Assembly: GCA_023634235.1 (NCBI GenBank)
Contig: JAMKCF010000133.1
Location: 18,501 to 82,500 of the forward strand
From: Pisaster brevispinus
Lineage: Eukaryota > Echinodermata > Asteroidea > Forcipulatida > Asteriidae
Length of the DNA: 64,000 bases
Direction of reading: 5' to 3'
In this document: one piece after another, positions 12,361-23,630 of the stretch
How positions within the stretch are numbered: position 1 is the stretch's first letter
How the letters are laid out: each line of letters starts with the position of its first letter
Position numbers and translations under genes: made by a program
Notes under the pieces: model-generated
What the model was told of the DNA's origin: nothing
Database searches by the model: none
Seen by the model: only the letters and a program-made list of their open reading frames with translations

Positions 12361-12699
12361 CAAATTAAAAATAGCACACAACAAGTTGAATTACCCATTT
12401 TGGGGGGAATTGGATGACCAACAATTACAGCATCCCAACTAACACAAAATTGTGCCCTATAATCTATTATGTCAAAACATAAGTGTAAAGTAGTCCCTCA
12501 AAGACGGTCGGACGTTGAAGTCTTCAGGAAATTGATCTAGGTGTACTTTTGGAGTTCCGTAAAACCAAAACGGTAAAATTAATACCGCAATCATGAAAAG
12601 AGCCAATTTGAAGAAAAAAACAAAACAACAACAACAACTAATTTGTATACTTACGAACAATGTTACAATCGCTTTTTTCTTCCATATTTTTAATTTCAG

Positions 12700-13497
12700 A
12701 TGATGATTACCTCAACATTGGCCCTTGTTTTTGGATTAATGACAATTCAGTTCATGGTGGCTACAGTTGCAGTTTCACCCGATCCCGATGTGACGTGTAA
12801 TTCCTGCTGCCAGGGCCGAGACGGAATACATGGAATTCCCGGATCAAATGGGAACCATGGGCCAGTGGGTCCAAGAGGTGATGCAGGCTCTCCTGGTGAG
12901 GTTGGTGAACCCGGGACTAAAGGCGACAAGGGGTCGGATGGACTGTTTGGTGAGCAAGGCGCTAAAGGGGATCATGGACTGAGGGGAGAGCAGGGAGTCG
13001 GTCAACCAGTGAAACAAGGACCTCAAGGTATGCCTGGAATGGATGGTTTGAAGGGGGAGAGAGGTGAACATGGACCAGCTGGACAGACTGGTGAAGCAGG
13101 TGAATGCAGTACGCGACGGCCAGCCTTCACTGCAGTGAGGAATACCAGCTTCAGCCCTTCATCCCCCTATTATCATCTGCCCTTTGAAGAGTTACTGTTT
13201 TCAGAGGAAGGAACTGATTTCAGTTTGAGTAACGGCACGTTTACATGCACTGTGCCTGGGATATACGTCTTCATGTTCTCAGTCCTGAAACAACCAAGTG
13301 AGTCTTACCTGTTTGTTCGTCTGATGAAGAACCTTAACACAGGGTATTTATACGCTAAAGGTCCTAATCAAGTGAGCAGCAGTGCGGTTATTCCCCTGTA
13401 CTATGGAGATCAAGTTCACTTAGCTGTACACGGTCAAGTACGTAGTAACTTTAACCATTACACGTCTTTCACTGGATTCCTGTTGTACGAAATCTAA
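12700..13497 (+). CDS. Secreted collagen-like C1q-domain protein
   Basis: A 265-residue protein with a hydrophobic signal peptide (about 1-24), a Cys cluster C33/C36/C37 that could crosslink chains, a Gly-X-Y collagen stretch (about 39-136) with one imperfection at GVGQPVKQG (99-107), and a C-terminal C1q head (about 140-265). The head shows the family pattern FTCTVPGIYVFMF near 181-193 and ends FTGFLLYEI. N178 (NGT) is a potential glycan site. Such proteins assemble as trimers and act as secreted recognition or adhesion molecules, and many invertebrates use them in innate immunity. The whole protein is in one exon whose ATG directly follows a pyrimidine tract and AG (3' splice site), so a non-coding first exon is expected. 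It is fully open with no defects, the best-preserved gene here. It is closer to C1q/TNF-related proteins than to vertebrate complement C1q chains, but orthology was not tested. Confidence 0.95.
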   Translation: MMITSTLALVFGLMTIQFMVATVAVSPDPDVTCNSCCQGRDGIHGIPGSNGNHGPVGPRGDAGSPGEVGEPGTKGDKGSDGLFGEQGAKGDHGLRGEQGVGQPVKQGPQGMPGMDGLKGERGEHGPAGQTGEAGECSTRRPAFTAVRNTSFSPSSPYYHLPFEELLFSEEGTDFSLSNGTFTCTVPGIYVFMFSVLKQPSESYLFVRLMKNLNTGYLYAKGPNQVSSSAVIPLYYGDQVHLAVHGQVRSNFNHYTSFTGFLLYEI

Positions 13498-13541
13498 ACA
13501 AAATATAGATAAACACGAACATAAAATATATTAGACAAATA

Positions 13542-13547
13542 ATTAAA
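13542..13547 (+). terminator. Possible poly(A) signal of the C1q gene
   Basis: ATTAAA, the common variant signal, lies 45 bp after the stop in very AT-rich DNA. Similar words recur nearby, so this is weak. Confidence 0.3.
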
Positions 13548-14649
13548 TAATTTAATTAAATTTAATTATTTTGAAAATATGTTCTAAATTTAAACAATTA
13601 GTTTATCGGGGAAAAGCGGCGTTTTCGTTTTTTCTAACATGAAACGTGTTTGTGTAAATTCATATAATTCATGATGACGACTCCCATGCATTTATTTTTC
13701 TTAAAAAGTGAAATTGGATTGTAAGAAAAAATAGTAATTCCAAAAAAATTCAAACATTTCCTTGCAGTGCGGATTTACGTAGCACGTTATAATTTATCGG
13801 TTTACCTACTTAACTGTCATGCAGTCTGGGAATTCGTTTTGCACTAGGGTATGACGTTTCTCCACATCATTATCGAGCCTGTTGTCAATCAGAGTGGCTG
13901 GATATGTTTATTTCATGTACACATAGGTTAATATCCCCTCAGAGGGGCTAGATTTACCTATTCCGGGTTAGTTAAGCAAGTAATTGTAAACAGACAAACA
14001 AAAGTAACAAATTGACATACATCGACCTTAATACAGGTTGAATAAACATAATCCATGATGGCAACCTATTATGGAGATTTTAATTTTGGTAAACAAACAC
14101 GTAAAACAAAATCATCAAACAACGTTAAAAACGTAACCCTTGTTTTCAACTTGTGTATTTACAATTTGACCCTAGATAATGTACGATAACAAGTCGGAAA
14201 GTTTTGTGTTAATTTGATACAGCATTGCTAAGCTAGGAAGAAACGAAATGATGCGATACATTGTGTGTGCCCCCTCCTTTCACAATTGGTGCCGTTAAAT
14301 TGAAATAATATCTTGTTTCTCCTCGTAATTACAAGTCTCTACAATGTTCAATGAAATTTTAAATGGTTTGTATTTTGTCCAAAGCAGAAGAAACAGGAGT
14401 TGTTCCTTTGAGGCACCTCTAGGCCCATTTGCCCTAAGAATAATCACTTGTACTGTAGCTGTTTAAGCAAATCACTACTTAATGCACAACTATGTATTCA
14501 CTCCACCCTCCCAGATTTTCCCATTCCATTGCATTTTACATCATTTGAAATGATAAACTTTGAAAAATTCTGCTCTTTTTAAATTCATTTGTTACAAAGT
14601 GGTTTTCTTTTTTTCAAATAAAATTACACTCGACACCTTCGCTCTTGAT
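13548..14649. other. Intergenic, nothing seen
   Basis: AT-rich, no credible frame, repeat or site. Confidence 0.3.
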
Positions 14650-14885
14650 TGTCAGTTTGATATTAGCGTGTAATACATTTTGTATGGAGAATTCAATCAC
14701 TTTTAAATCGCCCAAAGTATTATATAAATATACCCTTTTGACTTAATCCAAAATATCAAGCAAAGGTTATTTGGATTTGGGCTCACATAAAATATAAAAG
14801 GGGGCACCATCTCACTGATTAAGCCTTGCATTTATCTGCTCAATCAACTATTTATATGACACCCTTTGTTTACACAAATCAGCAT
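14650..14885 (+). repeat. Diverged direct repeat, right of C1q
   Basis: Partner of 10985-11205, same orientation. Spacing of about 3.7 kb with the C1q gene between suggests an old tandem duplication of the locus or a repeat family. Confidence 0.65.
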
Positions 14886-15450
14886 GAACTTCAACATATC
14901 TTATATATTGACTTGTCAAATATTGGGCTGTACTTTGAGTACATATAATGTTAAGTACCATTGTGAGTGTTGATGTTTAATCAATAAAACCATAATTGAA
15001 TTAGATTTTTTTTATTTACGCCACAATTTCTCTCTGGACCGTGCAGACCAATATGTTTTCCTTCACGTGTGAATTTCGCTGTGAAAATGTTTCAAATAAA
15101 ATTGCACTTGTTTACGTTTTAACGTGAGGTTAGTGACTTGTAAGTGTACCCTTCTGTCTTCGGGGACTCTTTTAACTAGGAAATGAGTTCATCACAAAAT
15201 CGTATTTGATTGTAAAATCCCTCTTAAAAGCAATTCCCTTGATCGTAAAAGAAAAAGGTCGTCACGGAAAGTCAAATTGTATTACAAAAAAAAAATAATA
15301 ATAATAATTATGAATAATAACTGATAAAATTGTTGAAAAATACAGTCTGTCAAAGTTGACTATTATTTTCAGAGTGTACTAGAAGTGAAAGCATATTATG
15401 CCAGAGTTATGGAAGTTTTGATGTGTCACCCGGATGTGTTAAATGCTTAT
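14886..15450. other. Intergenic, nothing seen
   Basis: AT-rich with an A-rich run and short AAT/TAA repeats at about 15286-15310. No gene. Confidence 0.3.
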
Positions 15451-15645
15451 TAGCTTATTAGCTACTACCTGGGCGATGATAGGAAGTTGGCAGGGACTAC
15501 TACTTCCGCTTAATGGATCGGATCGAGGGGGCTCCTCGTTATTAACTTTACTGTCGCGGAGTGAGTTCTTAATTGGTTTAAACGTTTTGACCAACTTGCT
15601 CCAGTCATCGTCCTACCTTCCCCATAGTTAGCAGCTAATAAGCTA
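15451..15645. repeat. Small element with 13-bp inverted ends
   Basis: TAGCTTATTAGCT at 15451-15463 is the exact reverse complement of AGCTAATAAGCTA at 15633-15645. The inside is more GC-rich than the flanks and partly self-complementary (AAGTTGG against CCAACTT). It could be a small non-autonomous element or a folded RNA. No family recognised. Confidence 0.5.
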
Positions 15646-16713
15646 GACTGTTATTTTTAGAACTACGTAGTTTCCAAAAGAAGTCTCCCGAATTTCCAAA
15701 ATTTACTCAGCGACATTAGAATAAAGAGCAAGACCTAGTTCCCTAAGAACAAATTTACACAGCTAGTAGATATACATATGGTGTTACCGCAACCGTATTT
15801 ACTTTGGTTTATATCTCGTAATGATTTGAAATTGTTAGGTTTGTTATGAATCGTAAGGAAAAGAAAACCAATATTAGTTTGGACGAAAATCAATTTCCGT
15901 TTCAGCTACCGGAGCCAAAAACCCCTAATAATAGTATTATCAATTACAATACATAGTTTTACATGTTTTAGTTGACATATTACGTTACATGAATATCTAA
16001 GTTTTGCCATGATTTGAGGTATAAATCGAGTGCTTGGGTGTTGTAGGTTCAAAACATTTTGTTTTACCAACTTATTGAGTGATTTGAACCTCGACGTTAA
16101 GCTATTTGATTTCCTACCCAATTTAAGGTAAAGCATTACCTTTTCCTTGGGTCTTAAATTTACACAAGTGAGGGGTACTACAAAAATTGTCGTTTTTCCC
16201 AATATTGACACAATATTTGTACTCAGCAGTTTTACACAGCAAAATTGTACAAAATTGTACACTTCTTTTTTAGAGTGATATTACGTTTTCACAACCTTTG
16301 GATAAACAAATATGAAATTCCTCCAACTTCTGGGGCAATACCAAAGTTTCTGACCAATGAAATGGTAATTGAAACAATATAACAATTGTGAGTATTTGTT
16401 GAGTATGGGTTGCCCAACGATAATGACTACAAATACTCCCATTGCCGGGTACTTTTTTATATTTACCCAACTGAAACATGTGCCAAATAACTGAGTAAAA
16501 AAAGACCAACAAATGCAAAAATGAATTACCCAGTAAATATTCACCCAGCATTTTTAACAGTGATAGGGATCAGCTTTGGCTACATTTGTTTCCTTCTCCT
16601 TGGTGGTCTTAAGATGACGAAGTTTGATGAGGAGGAAGATGTTGATGATGAGAGAGACAATGAAGAGGATGAGAATGTTCCTTACTTTTTCCTTTGGCTG
16701 CCCCTCCCCAACT
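15646..16713. other. Intergenic, minus-strand frames without a family
   Basis: Minus-strand frames at 15906-16262 and 16270-16551, and a short frame with a membrane-helix-like stretch (NILILFIVSLIINIFLLIKL, within 16554-16760), are present. None shows family motifs, and the last runs into repeat sequence. No gene called. Confidence 0.3.
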
Positions 16714-16878
16714 GTTCCCTCTAAATGCCCCTCCCCAAATGTTCCCTCTAAATGCACCACATCTCTCTTACTGCGATCTCAGTTTTAGATCCAGTCTTGA
16801 ATTTGACTATAACTTTTCATTGAACTTAAAAACTGTAAACCATTACAAAAACGCCCGCTGTATTTCTTATGATTGAAT
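16714..16878 (-). repeat. Dispersed repeat, inverted copy of 30436-30590
   Basis: The reverse complement of 30436-30590 with scattered differences. It has two units of the 28-bp minisatellite (GTTCCCTCTAAATGC) and then the same flank (ACTGCGATCTCAGTTTT, AACTTAAAAACTGT). The minisatellite is therefore part of a mobile or dispersed repeat. Confidence 0.8.
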
Positions 16879-17696
16879 TATGATTTTGTACACAAAACCT
16901 CGGCCCGATTTTTGTCGAATAACAACTGTAGTGTAAGGAAATAAAATATAAAGTATATTAAATGGTAAGGACTCCGTTGTTGTAACTTCCGCCCAAGGGC
17001 TTATTTGTTATAACGTCGGTAATTAAGGGCAGAGGGCAACCTGCTTTGTGGTTTTTATTTTGTTTAATCCTCTGGAATGCTCCCTTTAATTAGAAAACAC
17101 AAATGAAATTAAAATGGAATCTGAGAAACAAATCCTGCATAAATGAACAGTTTCTCTGATTACTGAGGGTTGGTTTCATTTTGCGAATGCTGCGTCCAGG
17201 GATGCGCTTGGTACTTGCTGTCACTTCGCTAAACGTGGATGGATACGACGTTTTTATGAACACAAACTGTGATAGTTTGTTAATTTTGTTCAGCAAGTAG
17301 ACATTGCACATTTCAACTTTCACAGGTTACTTTTAGTCTATCAATGTGTCTCAGTATTGTTTATTATACATATAAAGAAGCAATACGCTAAATAAATCTA
17401 CAAATTGTGGCCCTACCTACGGTAATGATATTCTCAAATAAACTCTTAATAAACCATTGGTGTAAAATCCCTTTGTTATTCTATTATTTCTGAGCTGCTG
17501 AAAGCAAATCAAACAATGAATTAGTCAAATGCTTTGATGGCATCAGAACACACCTTTCGCTTTTCTTTGCATAAACAGGTATGACAGTCTTAGGAGGAAA
17601 CCTACCTGTCAAAATGTACAAAACCAAAATAAGTAAATATGACTTCAAACTAGCCTTAAGCAGTGTGCTCTACATGGAAACCCTTTTTTCCCATAA
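16879..17696. other. Intergenic, nothing seen
   Basis: A minus-strand frame at 17090-17323 has no recognised motif. Nothing else noted. Confidence 0.3.
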
Positions 17697-17704
17697 TGCA
17701 AATG
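17697..17704 (+). promoter_or_regulatory. Octamer motif ATGCAAAT
   Basis: A perfect POU/octamer word 300 bp upstream of a histone-type stem-loop. The same motif in the other orientation precedes the histone-type gene at 22701. Alone, such a word is common in AT-rich DNA. Confidence 0.25.
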
Positions 17705-17993
17705 TGTAACATACACTTGTGCATAGCAAGTCGCCGGCACAGGTCACAATCAAAGATGGATGGGGTGGACGTAATGCTGATGCTGCAGGGCGTTGATGTT
17801 TGATGTTCATAATTTCCAAAGCTGCAAGAGAGCATTTGGCTTTGTGGTAGTTGTTCTGTTCAAGAAACAATAATCTGTTGAACAGAGTGAGGCTTCATGA
17901 ACCAGTAAGCCATGGATGGCTGGATCTTCATTGACTTTGCAACACGGGTTCTTCACTCTGACAGTTTGAACTGTCAATAAAAGGTCTGATAAA

Positions 17994-18037
17994 ACCAACC
18001 GGCTCTTTTTAGAGCCAACAATGCTTCCAAAAAGAGA
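17994..18037 (+). terminator. Histone-type 3' stem-loop with HDE-like purine box
   Basis: ACCAACC, then GGCTCTTTTTAGAGCC (18001-18016: 6-bp stem, 4-nt loop), then a purine box CCAAAAAGAGA at about 18027, close to the sea urchin HDE CAAGAAAGA. The layout is that of replication-dependent histone mRNA 3' ends. The loop is TTTT instead of the usual TTTC. Upstream I see no histone coding sequence, only frames with stops, so this may be an orphan or the tail of an unrecognised unit. Confidence 0.6.
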
Positions 18038-18800
18038 TTATTACTTAGTCTGCTCGCAACAATTTTGTTAATGTTTGTTTTCACCCACCAAACACTTATT
18101 TTTCAGTTACCCTTGCCCGAAGTTTATCTGGATGTACACTGTTAGTGAATATCAGAATATTCACAATTAACTTGGTGGAAAACAGGTGAAAAAACTAAAA
18201 CGTTAAAAACTTTGAAGGGTGATGAAAGAACCGTCACGCTTAATTTGACACTGGACATTGATGGGGTTAGAAAAATACTATAAACAATTGTCAATAACTT
18301 TCTCGGTCGGATTGCCTTGAGCCGACAACATCAATAAAAACATGAATCTAGGCCCAGCAACGGACCCTTATTAAGTATTTTATCAATTCATTACTTTATC
18401 CCCACTCAATCAGTCAAATATAGATAAAGGGATAAATACAGAGTGGAAGTTGATTAAGTGGTGGGGGTCTCCAAGAAGCAGAGCTTGTCAAGTAGATACC
18501 CCCACGACGTGTGTATCATAAAGGTATCAGTTGCATACATATTTTGAATTAGTATGTTAAACACCAAATGATCATTACTAAGTTAAACTTTTGTACAAGA
18601 AAATGTTAGTAAAGGCTCCTATATTCGAAAATTGAAGACATACAGACTTATAATGGCAAGTAAAAAGTATAATCAATCATTGAGATTTACGTTTTAGTAC
18701 ATTATATTATAACATTTTTTGGAGGGTTTGTGTTGAATTTTCTCTGAAATACCGCCCTCATTTCATAGTTAATGGTGTATACATTAAACGATTCGTATTC
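18038..18800. other. Intergenic, nothing seen
   Basis: AT-rich with no frame or repeat of note. Confidence 0.3.
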
Positions 18801-18840
18801 AATTGTCATTGACTTTATAGCAAATGTTCATCAGAGAGAA
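18801..18840 (+). repeat. 40-bp direct repeat, left flank of the PLE block
   Basis: Matches 27419-27458 at 37 of 40 positions in the same orientation (shared core CTTTATAGCAAATGTTCATC). Not found inside the pseudo-LTRs, so it looks like a long target-site duplication. Confidence 0.8.
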
Positions 18841-19870
18841 AAACATTGTGTGTAAAGGGAAGAGTGAAATCATACATGTAGCCGTGTTCAAACAAACCAT
18901 GAGATAAGACTAGTGTTACCACAATAAACATTTTGCTCGTATTAGAAATTTGTATCATCTAGAAAACCTTTAAGAGGACAAACGCAAGGAAATATAAGGA
19001 CCGGAACGCACTCAAAATGTTCAAAAAGCTTTAGGTTTAAATGTTTTTGAAGATTCTTCCCTGTTGATGGAGAATCATTTATGGAAACTAAAGCTTTAAA
19101 ACACGTATGAGGCGGCATGTAGTTATTAAAAGGGAAGGGGGTTGAGGTAGAGAACGAGGCAACCAGGGGGAACATGTGTTAGTTAGGGGCGGCGACGGCG
19201 GAAGTGGATTGGATAGGGTGTGTGAAAGAGGGAGACTGTCCAATAAGTCTAGAGCGAATTTAAGCTGGGTTTGTGGTGGTGCGGGAAATTTGAAACTGAA
19301 TCCGGTGGTAGCCAACAAAACATAAACATAAGAGGGCAGAGAGAAATTGTGAAAAGGAAAACACATGTTTTCGGCGTAGTCTCTGGTGATAAACCATCCC
19401 ATGACTTTATGTAAATTGTTTTTTTGGGGAGACAAATGTCTCTGTTTTCCAAAAAAGTCAAGGCATAAGTTAAAACAGACCTGTTTTTGATGTTTGCACG
19501 CATCTTCAAGGAAGAAAGAGTGGGTGGGTTTATAAAGGAAAGGGGGTTGGGGGTGTGGGGGTTGGGGTGGGAGGAGGTGATAAAACTCACTAAAAAGAAC
19601 CCTTTTTTCCGGTGATAATATGTTGAGCCACTTTTGTTTGTTCCTTTAGAGGAAGGGCTCAAAACATATTTTCTGTGCGTTTTTTGAGCTGCACTTCATC
19701 AGTCACCGTTTTGGCTTTGTATCCTTTTTATGAAAGCTTTTGCAACAAGGAGTGATCATAATATTACTTTTGTTAGGCAAGAGGATCAAGAGAGATTAGT
19801 ATTCTTCGTTTGTTTTTGGCTTACGTAGTCTCATCTTGATACAAGTCTCGATTGTTGTCCTTTAAATTGT
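18841..19870 (-). repeat. PLE pseudo-LTR (outer left)
   Basis: About 1 kb, the reverse complement of 26455-27418 and of 21633-22655. Frames within it (for example 19249-19662) are conserved only as nucleotide repeat and are not genes. Confidence 0.8.
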
Positions 19871-20015
19871 ATGTACCCGACTGTTGTTCATGTAGTAATT
19901 CAATCAAGATTTGCAAGTTCTGATCGTCCTTTAAAAAAAAAAAAAAAAAAAAAAAATCGGTAGAAGCTTGCAATTTAGCCCGAATTTGTTGGTCTTTTAT
20001 GTTCTTTTGTCGTTT

Positions 20016-21479
20016 TTAAGCCAGCAGAGGTGGTACAAGGAAGATGTTGTTGAGGAAATCATCGTCATTTATTTGGTGCCAGTGTTTCAACAAGGCACTT
20101 TTGAGATTAGAGTGATGTATCTGTGGGAAGAAAGGCAAAGTAAAAACAAGAGGCGGATTCGTTTCTTTCTTGATGTTAGGTGTTGCACTCAATATTGAAT
20201 TCATATGTTCACTGTGAGATTTCGTGAAGCGGGTCAATTCGTCTGTGTTGTATCCACGTTCTATAAGTTTTTCTTTCAGAGAAATTGACCTTACTCTCAA
20301 AATCTTGTGTGTGTGTGTGTGCATATGCGTTTGATTCTCGTCGTTTCACCCTTAATGACGCCGCCAAATACAGACTCAGGGTGTGCATAATCTCGAAAAA
20401 GATATTGGAAAGTGTCCGTTTTTTGTTGTTGCTACTCGAGTTTCAAGCTTCCCTCCTTCGTGAAAACGTTCGCCTTTGTAAATTACGAGGTCAAGAAAGG
20501 TGATTTGGTAGTCGGAGATGTTTGAAATGAATTTCAAGGTTGGGTGCAGGTAATTTAACATATTAATAAAATCCAACGCCATGTTTGTGTTGCCATTGTA
20601 GATTATTAAAACATCGTCTCTGTATCTCATGTAGGCCACTATCTATGGGTTATTCGGGAGTATAACTTCATTTTTGTATTTGAATAAGGTGTTGTCACAT
20701 TTTTCACGACTGCATACACTACCCATCGCCACGCCAATCTTTTGTCTGTAGAACTTGTTATTGAATTCAAAGACGTTTGCGCCCAAAATCAGTTCTAACA
20801 GACATTGCATGTGTTTTCTTGTAGGTTTTGGTATGGTGTACAATCCTGATTTTGCTTGTTCCAAAGCATCACGAACTGAGTCTATTCCCTTTTTCTGTGG
20901 GCAGTTTGTGTACATTGAAACATTGTCCAGTGCGATTAGGAGATTATCCTGTCCCATCGTCAAATTATTAAGTCTTTTGAGAACCTGTGAGGAGTCTCTT
21001 GTATATGTGCTTTGTTGCTTGACGATAGGGAGCAGGAAAAAATCCATATATTTTGAAATTTGTTGAGTTGGAGCCCCACAACCACTGATAATCGGCCTCC
21101 CTACAAAGCGCGTTCCACCCGGTGGGTTTTTATGTATCTTCGGTAGAGGAGGTAAAGGCTGGGCGTTTTGATCTGGTGATTGTGAGGATTAAGGAACTCA
21201 AAATTATCTTTGTTTATACCGTTGTCCACGTATATTGCGTACGGCCCGGTAGACAATCGCTGTGATTTCACTCGTTAAATCCCTGTCAACAACATCATAG
21301 TGTGGCGCAGATAATTGTCTCAAACCTTCCTGTAGGTAGTCTGATCTATTCATAACACATACACCACGGCCTTTGTCAAATTGTTTTATGACAATGTTTT
21401 GGTTTTTCTTGAGGCCTGTGAGAGCAATGCGTTCTGCATTAGTGATGTTGGATGTGTGTAAAGGGAAGAGTGAAATCAT
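20016..21479 (-). pseudogene. PLE reverse transcriptase, minus copy
   Basis: Broken frames give ITNAERIALTGLKKNQNIVI (N-terminal PLE region), MDFFLLPIVKQQSTYTRD, LLIALDNVSMYTNCP (motif A region), the intact catalytic RYRDDVLIIY (about 20627-20598) and LHPTLKF. The connecting region continues to 20016. It is interrupted near 21050-21200 and 20640 by stops or frameshifts. The first ~70 codons present in the plus copy are absent. No GIY-YIG domain follows before the pseudo-LTR, suggesting an endonuclease-deficient PLE. Confidence 0.8.
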
Positions 21480-21632
21480 ACATGTAGCCGTGTGCGAAAC
21501 AAACCATGAGATGACACTAGTATTAGCACAAAAAAACCATTCTGCTCGTATTAGAAATGTGCATCATATAGCAAACCTTTAAGAGGACAAACGCAAGGAA
21601 ATGTAAGGACCGGAACGCACTCAAAATTTTCA

Positions 21633-22655
21633 AGAAGGAACAACAATCGGGTACATACAATTTAAGTGAAAAAATCGAGACCTGTATCAAGATGAGACTA
21701 CGTAAGCCAAAAACAAACGAAAAATACTAATCTCTCTTGATCCTCTTGCCTAACAAAAGTAAAATTATGATCACTCCTTGTTGCAAACTTTCATACAAAG
21801 GATACAAAGCAAAAACGGTGACTGATGAAGTGCATCTCAAAAAAACGCAAAGAAAATATGTTTTGAGCCCCTCCTCTAAAGGAACAAACAAAAGTGGCTT
21901 AACATAATATCACCGGAAAAACAGTTTTTGTTAGTGAGTTCTATCACCTCCTCCCACCCCAACCCCCAATCCCTCCAACCCCCTTCCCTTTCTCAACCTC
22001 TCTTTCTTCCTTCAAGATGCGTGCAAACATCAAAAACAGGTTTGTTTTAACTATCGCCTTGACTTTTTTGGAAAACAGAAACCTTTTTCTCCCACCAAAA
22101 ACAATCTACATAAAGTCATGGGATGGTTTATCACCAGAGACCACACCGAAAACATGTGTTTTCCTCTTCACAACTTCTCTCTGCCCTCTTATGTTTATGT
22201 TTTGTTGGCTAAATTTCCCGCACCACCACAAACCCAGCGTTAATTCGCTCTAGACTTATTGGACAGTCTCCCTCTTTCACACACCCTATCCAATCCATTT
22301 CCGCCGCCGCCGCCCCTAACTAACACATGTTCCCCCTGGTTGCCTCGTTTTCTACCTCAACCCCCTTCCCTTTTAAGAACTACATGCCGCCTCATACGTG
22401 TCTTAAAGCTTTAGTTTCCATAAATGATTCCCCATCAACAGGGAAGAATCTTCAAAAATATTTAAACCTAGAGCTTTTTGAACATTTTGAGTGCGTTCCG
22501 GTCCTTATATTTCCTTGCGTTTGTCCTCGTAAAGGTTTTCTATATGATGCACATTTCTAATACGAGCAAAACGTTTTTTTTGGTAACACTAGTGTTATCT
22601 CATGGTTTGTTTGCACACGGCTACATGTAAAATTGCACTCTTCCCTTTACACACA
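21633..22655 (+). repeat. PLE pseudo-LTR (inner)
   Basis: Same orientation as 26455-27418. It joins the partial pseudo-LTR of the minus copy tail to tail at about 21632. It ends in CTTCCCTTTACACACA. Confidence 0.8.
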
Positions 22656-22700
22656 TCTGTTTCCTTCCCCTGACCTTCCGGTCAGCGGTCAAGAGTGAGC

Positions 22701-22942
22701 ATTTGCATACTTGGATCCTGGTCCAAACGGTCCATGACAGCAACAGCGTTTATTGTTTACGTAACTTCTCAAACTATGGTGATTTGAGACTGTTCTTAGA
22801 ACAACCACATTAAACTATCCTTTGCATAATACTACACCATGGACCACAGATTTGATTGTAAACCCGACTGCCCATTTCACCGTACCTGACCATCTGGATT
22901 AAAAGGGGTATAAACACCTGGCTGTGTCACAAGGAATCATTG
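22701..22942 (+). promoter_or_regulatory. Histone-type promoter
   Basis: ATTTGCAT (octamer, as in H2B promoters) at 22701-22708, GGATCC at 22713-22718, TATAAA at 22909-22914, and a TCATTG cap-like word at 22937-22942, which is 28-30 bp after the TATA. The ATG follows 33 bp later at 22972, giving a short leader as in sea urchin histone genes. In known sea urchin genes GATCC lies close to the TATA, but here it is about 190 bp away. Confidence 0.5.
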
Positions 22943-22971
22943 CATCTCTAAATATCAAAACGATCAAGACG

Positions 22972-23607
22972 ATGGCCAGCATTGACATTTTCTCTTGCCC
23001 CCGCACCCCTGGGTCGTCATTTAACGACGAGGAGGAGGATGAATTGATGCTTTTAGAAGACGACGACGTTGAGTTCCAGTTTGGCTAGCAACTGCAACCC
23101 CGTCCTCACAACTTGTCGTCGCAAAAGAAAAAGAAAGAAAAGCAGATCAGATTGAGCTCCTCCGCTTATGGGCTGGTTCGTAAGGCCAGAACAGAAACTG
23201 TCCGCCTGGCCGGCCTAAGAAATCGGGTCCGGAGACAGGCGGACAAACTGAAAGAAAACCTTGATCGTGGTGACGCCCCTGACTGGTGTTAAACTAATAA
23301 AAATATTCCTACCCTTCAACTTGGCATCCTCTGCTCGCCCGAGATGATCATCTCGTGGAATAAAAAATCAGCAGGGTTTGCCGTGGAACTGGGTAAAATG
23401 ATCTTAGATTAGTACCAGTCGGAGCTCACCACGATTAAGGCAGACTTTCAAAAGGCAAAGAGAGCGGGGGCCAATCTGATCAAGGCTGACATTAAGGACG
23501 ACAGGGAGCGTCGACGGGCTCTTCAGGTGCCGACTATCATCACGGAGTCGGCAGAGCAGAAGGCCGGTCTCCTTGGAGGACCCAGGGGCGGCGCAAGACG
23601 GAGATGA
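22972..23607 (+). pseudogene. Histone-type intronless gene for an unknown acidic/basic protein
   Basis: One frame of 212 codons runs from ATG 22972 to TGA 23605-23607, with three in-frame stops (TAG near 23086, TAA near 23290, TAG near 23410) and no frameshift. The N-terminus is acidic (NDEEEDELMLLEDDDVEF), followed by KKKKEK, an Arg/Lys-rich helix-like part (AYGLVRKARTETVRLAGLR), a central WNKKSAGFAVELGKM, a charged helical part (TTIKADFQKAKRAGANLIK) and the basic end GGPRGGARRR. It is not a histone and I do not recognise the family. Nucleic-acid binding is plausible from charge only. GC content is clearly above the flanks. It stands between a histone-type promoter and a canonical histone 3' end, inside a PLE. 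It could be a PLE ORF1 or a captured gene. The three stops suggest recent death. Confidence 0.6.
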
Positions 23608-23630
23608 GGAGCATAGCTATGCTACTCAAA

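Larger units (their letters stand above)
18841..21632 (-). mobile_element. Penelope-like element, minus copy (5'-truncated)
   Basis: Reading on the minus strand: a partial pseudo-LTR (21632-21452), an RT body truncated at its 5' end (21479-20016), then a full pseudo-LTR (about 19870-18841). The partial and full pseudo-LTRs share GTGTGTAAAGGGAAGAGTGA and are in direct orientation, the usual PLE arrangement. It faces away from the plus copy, so the two form a head-to-head pair. Confidence 0.8.

Noticed and set aside
16554..16760. Short membrane protein on the minus strand
   Set aside because: One hydrophobic stretch in a short frame that runs into minisatellite repeat. No start or splice context.
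17660..17998. Histone gene upstream of the stem-loop at 18001
   Set aside because: No histone fold sequence in any frame, and several stops.
18942..19662. Overlapping minus-strand frames, repeated at 22017-22560 and 26558-27094
   Set aside because: They lie in PLE pseudo-LTRs. Similarity between them is that of the DNA repeat.
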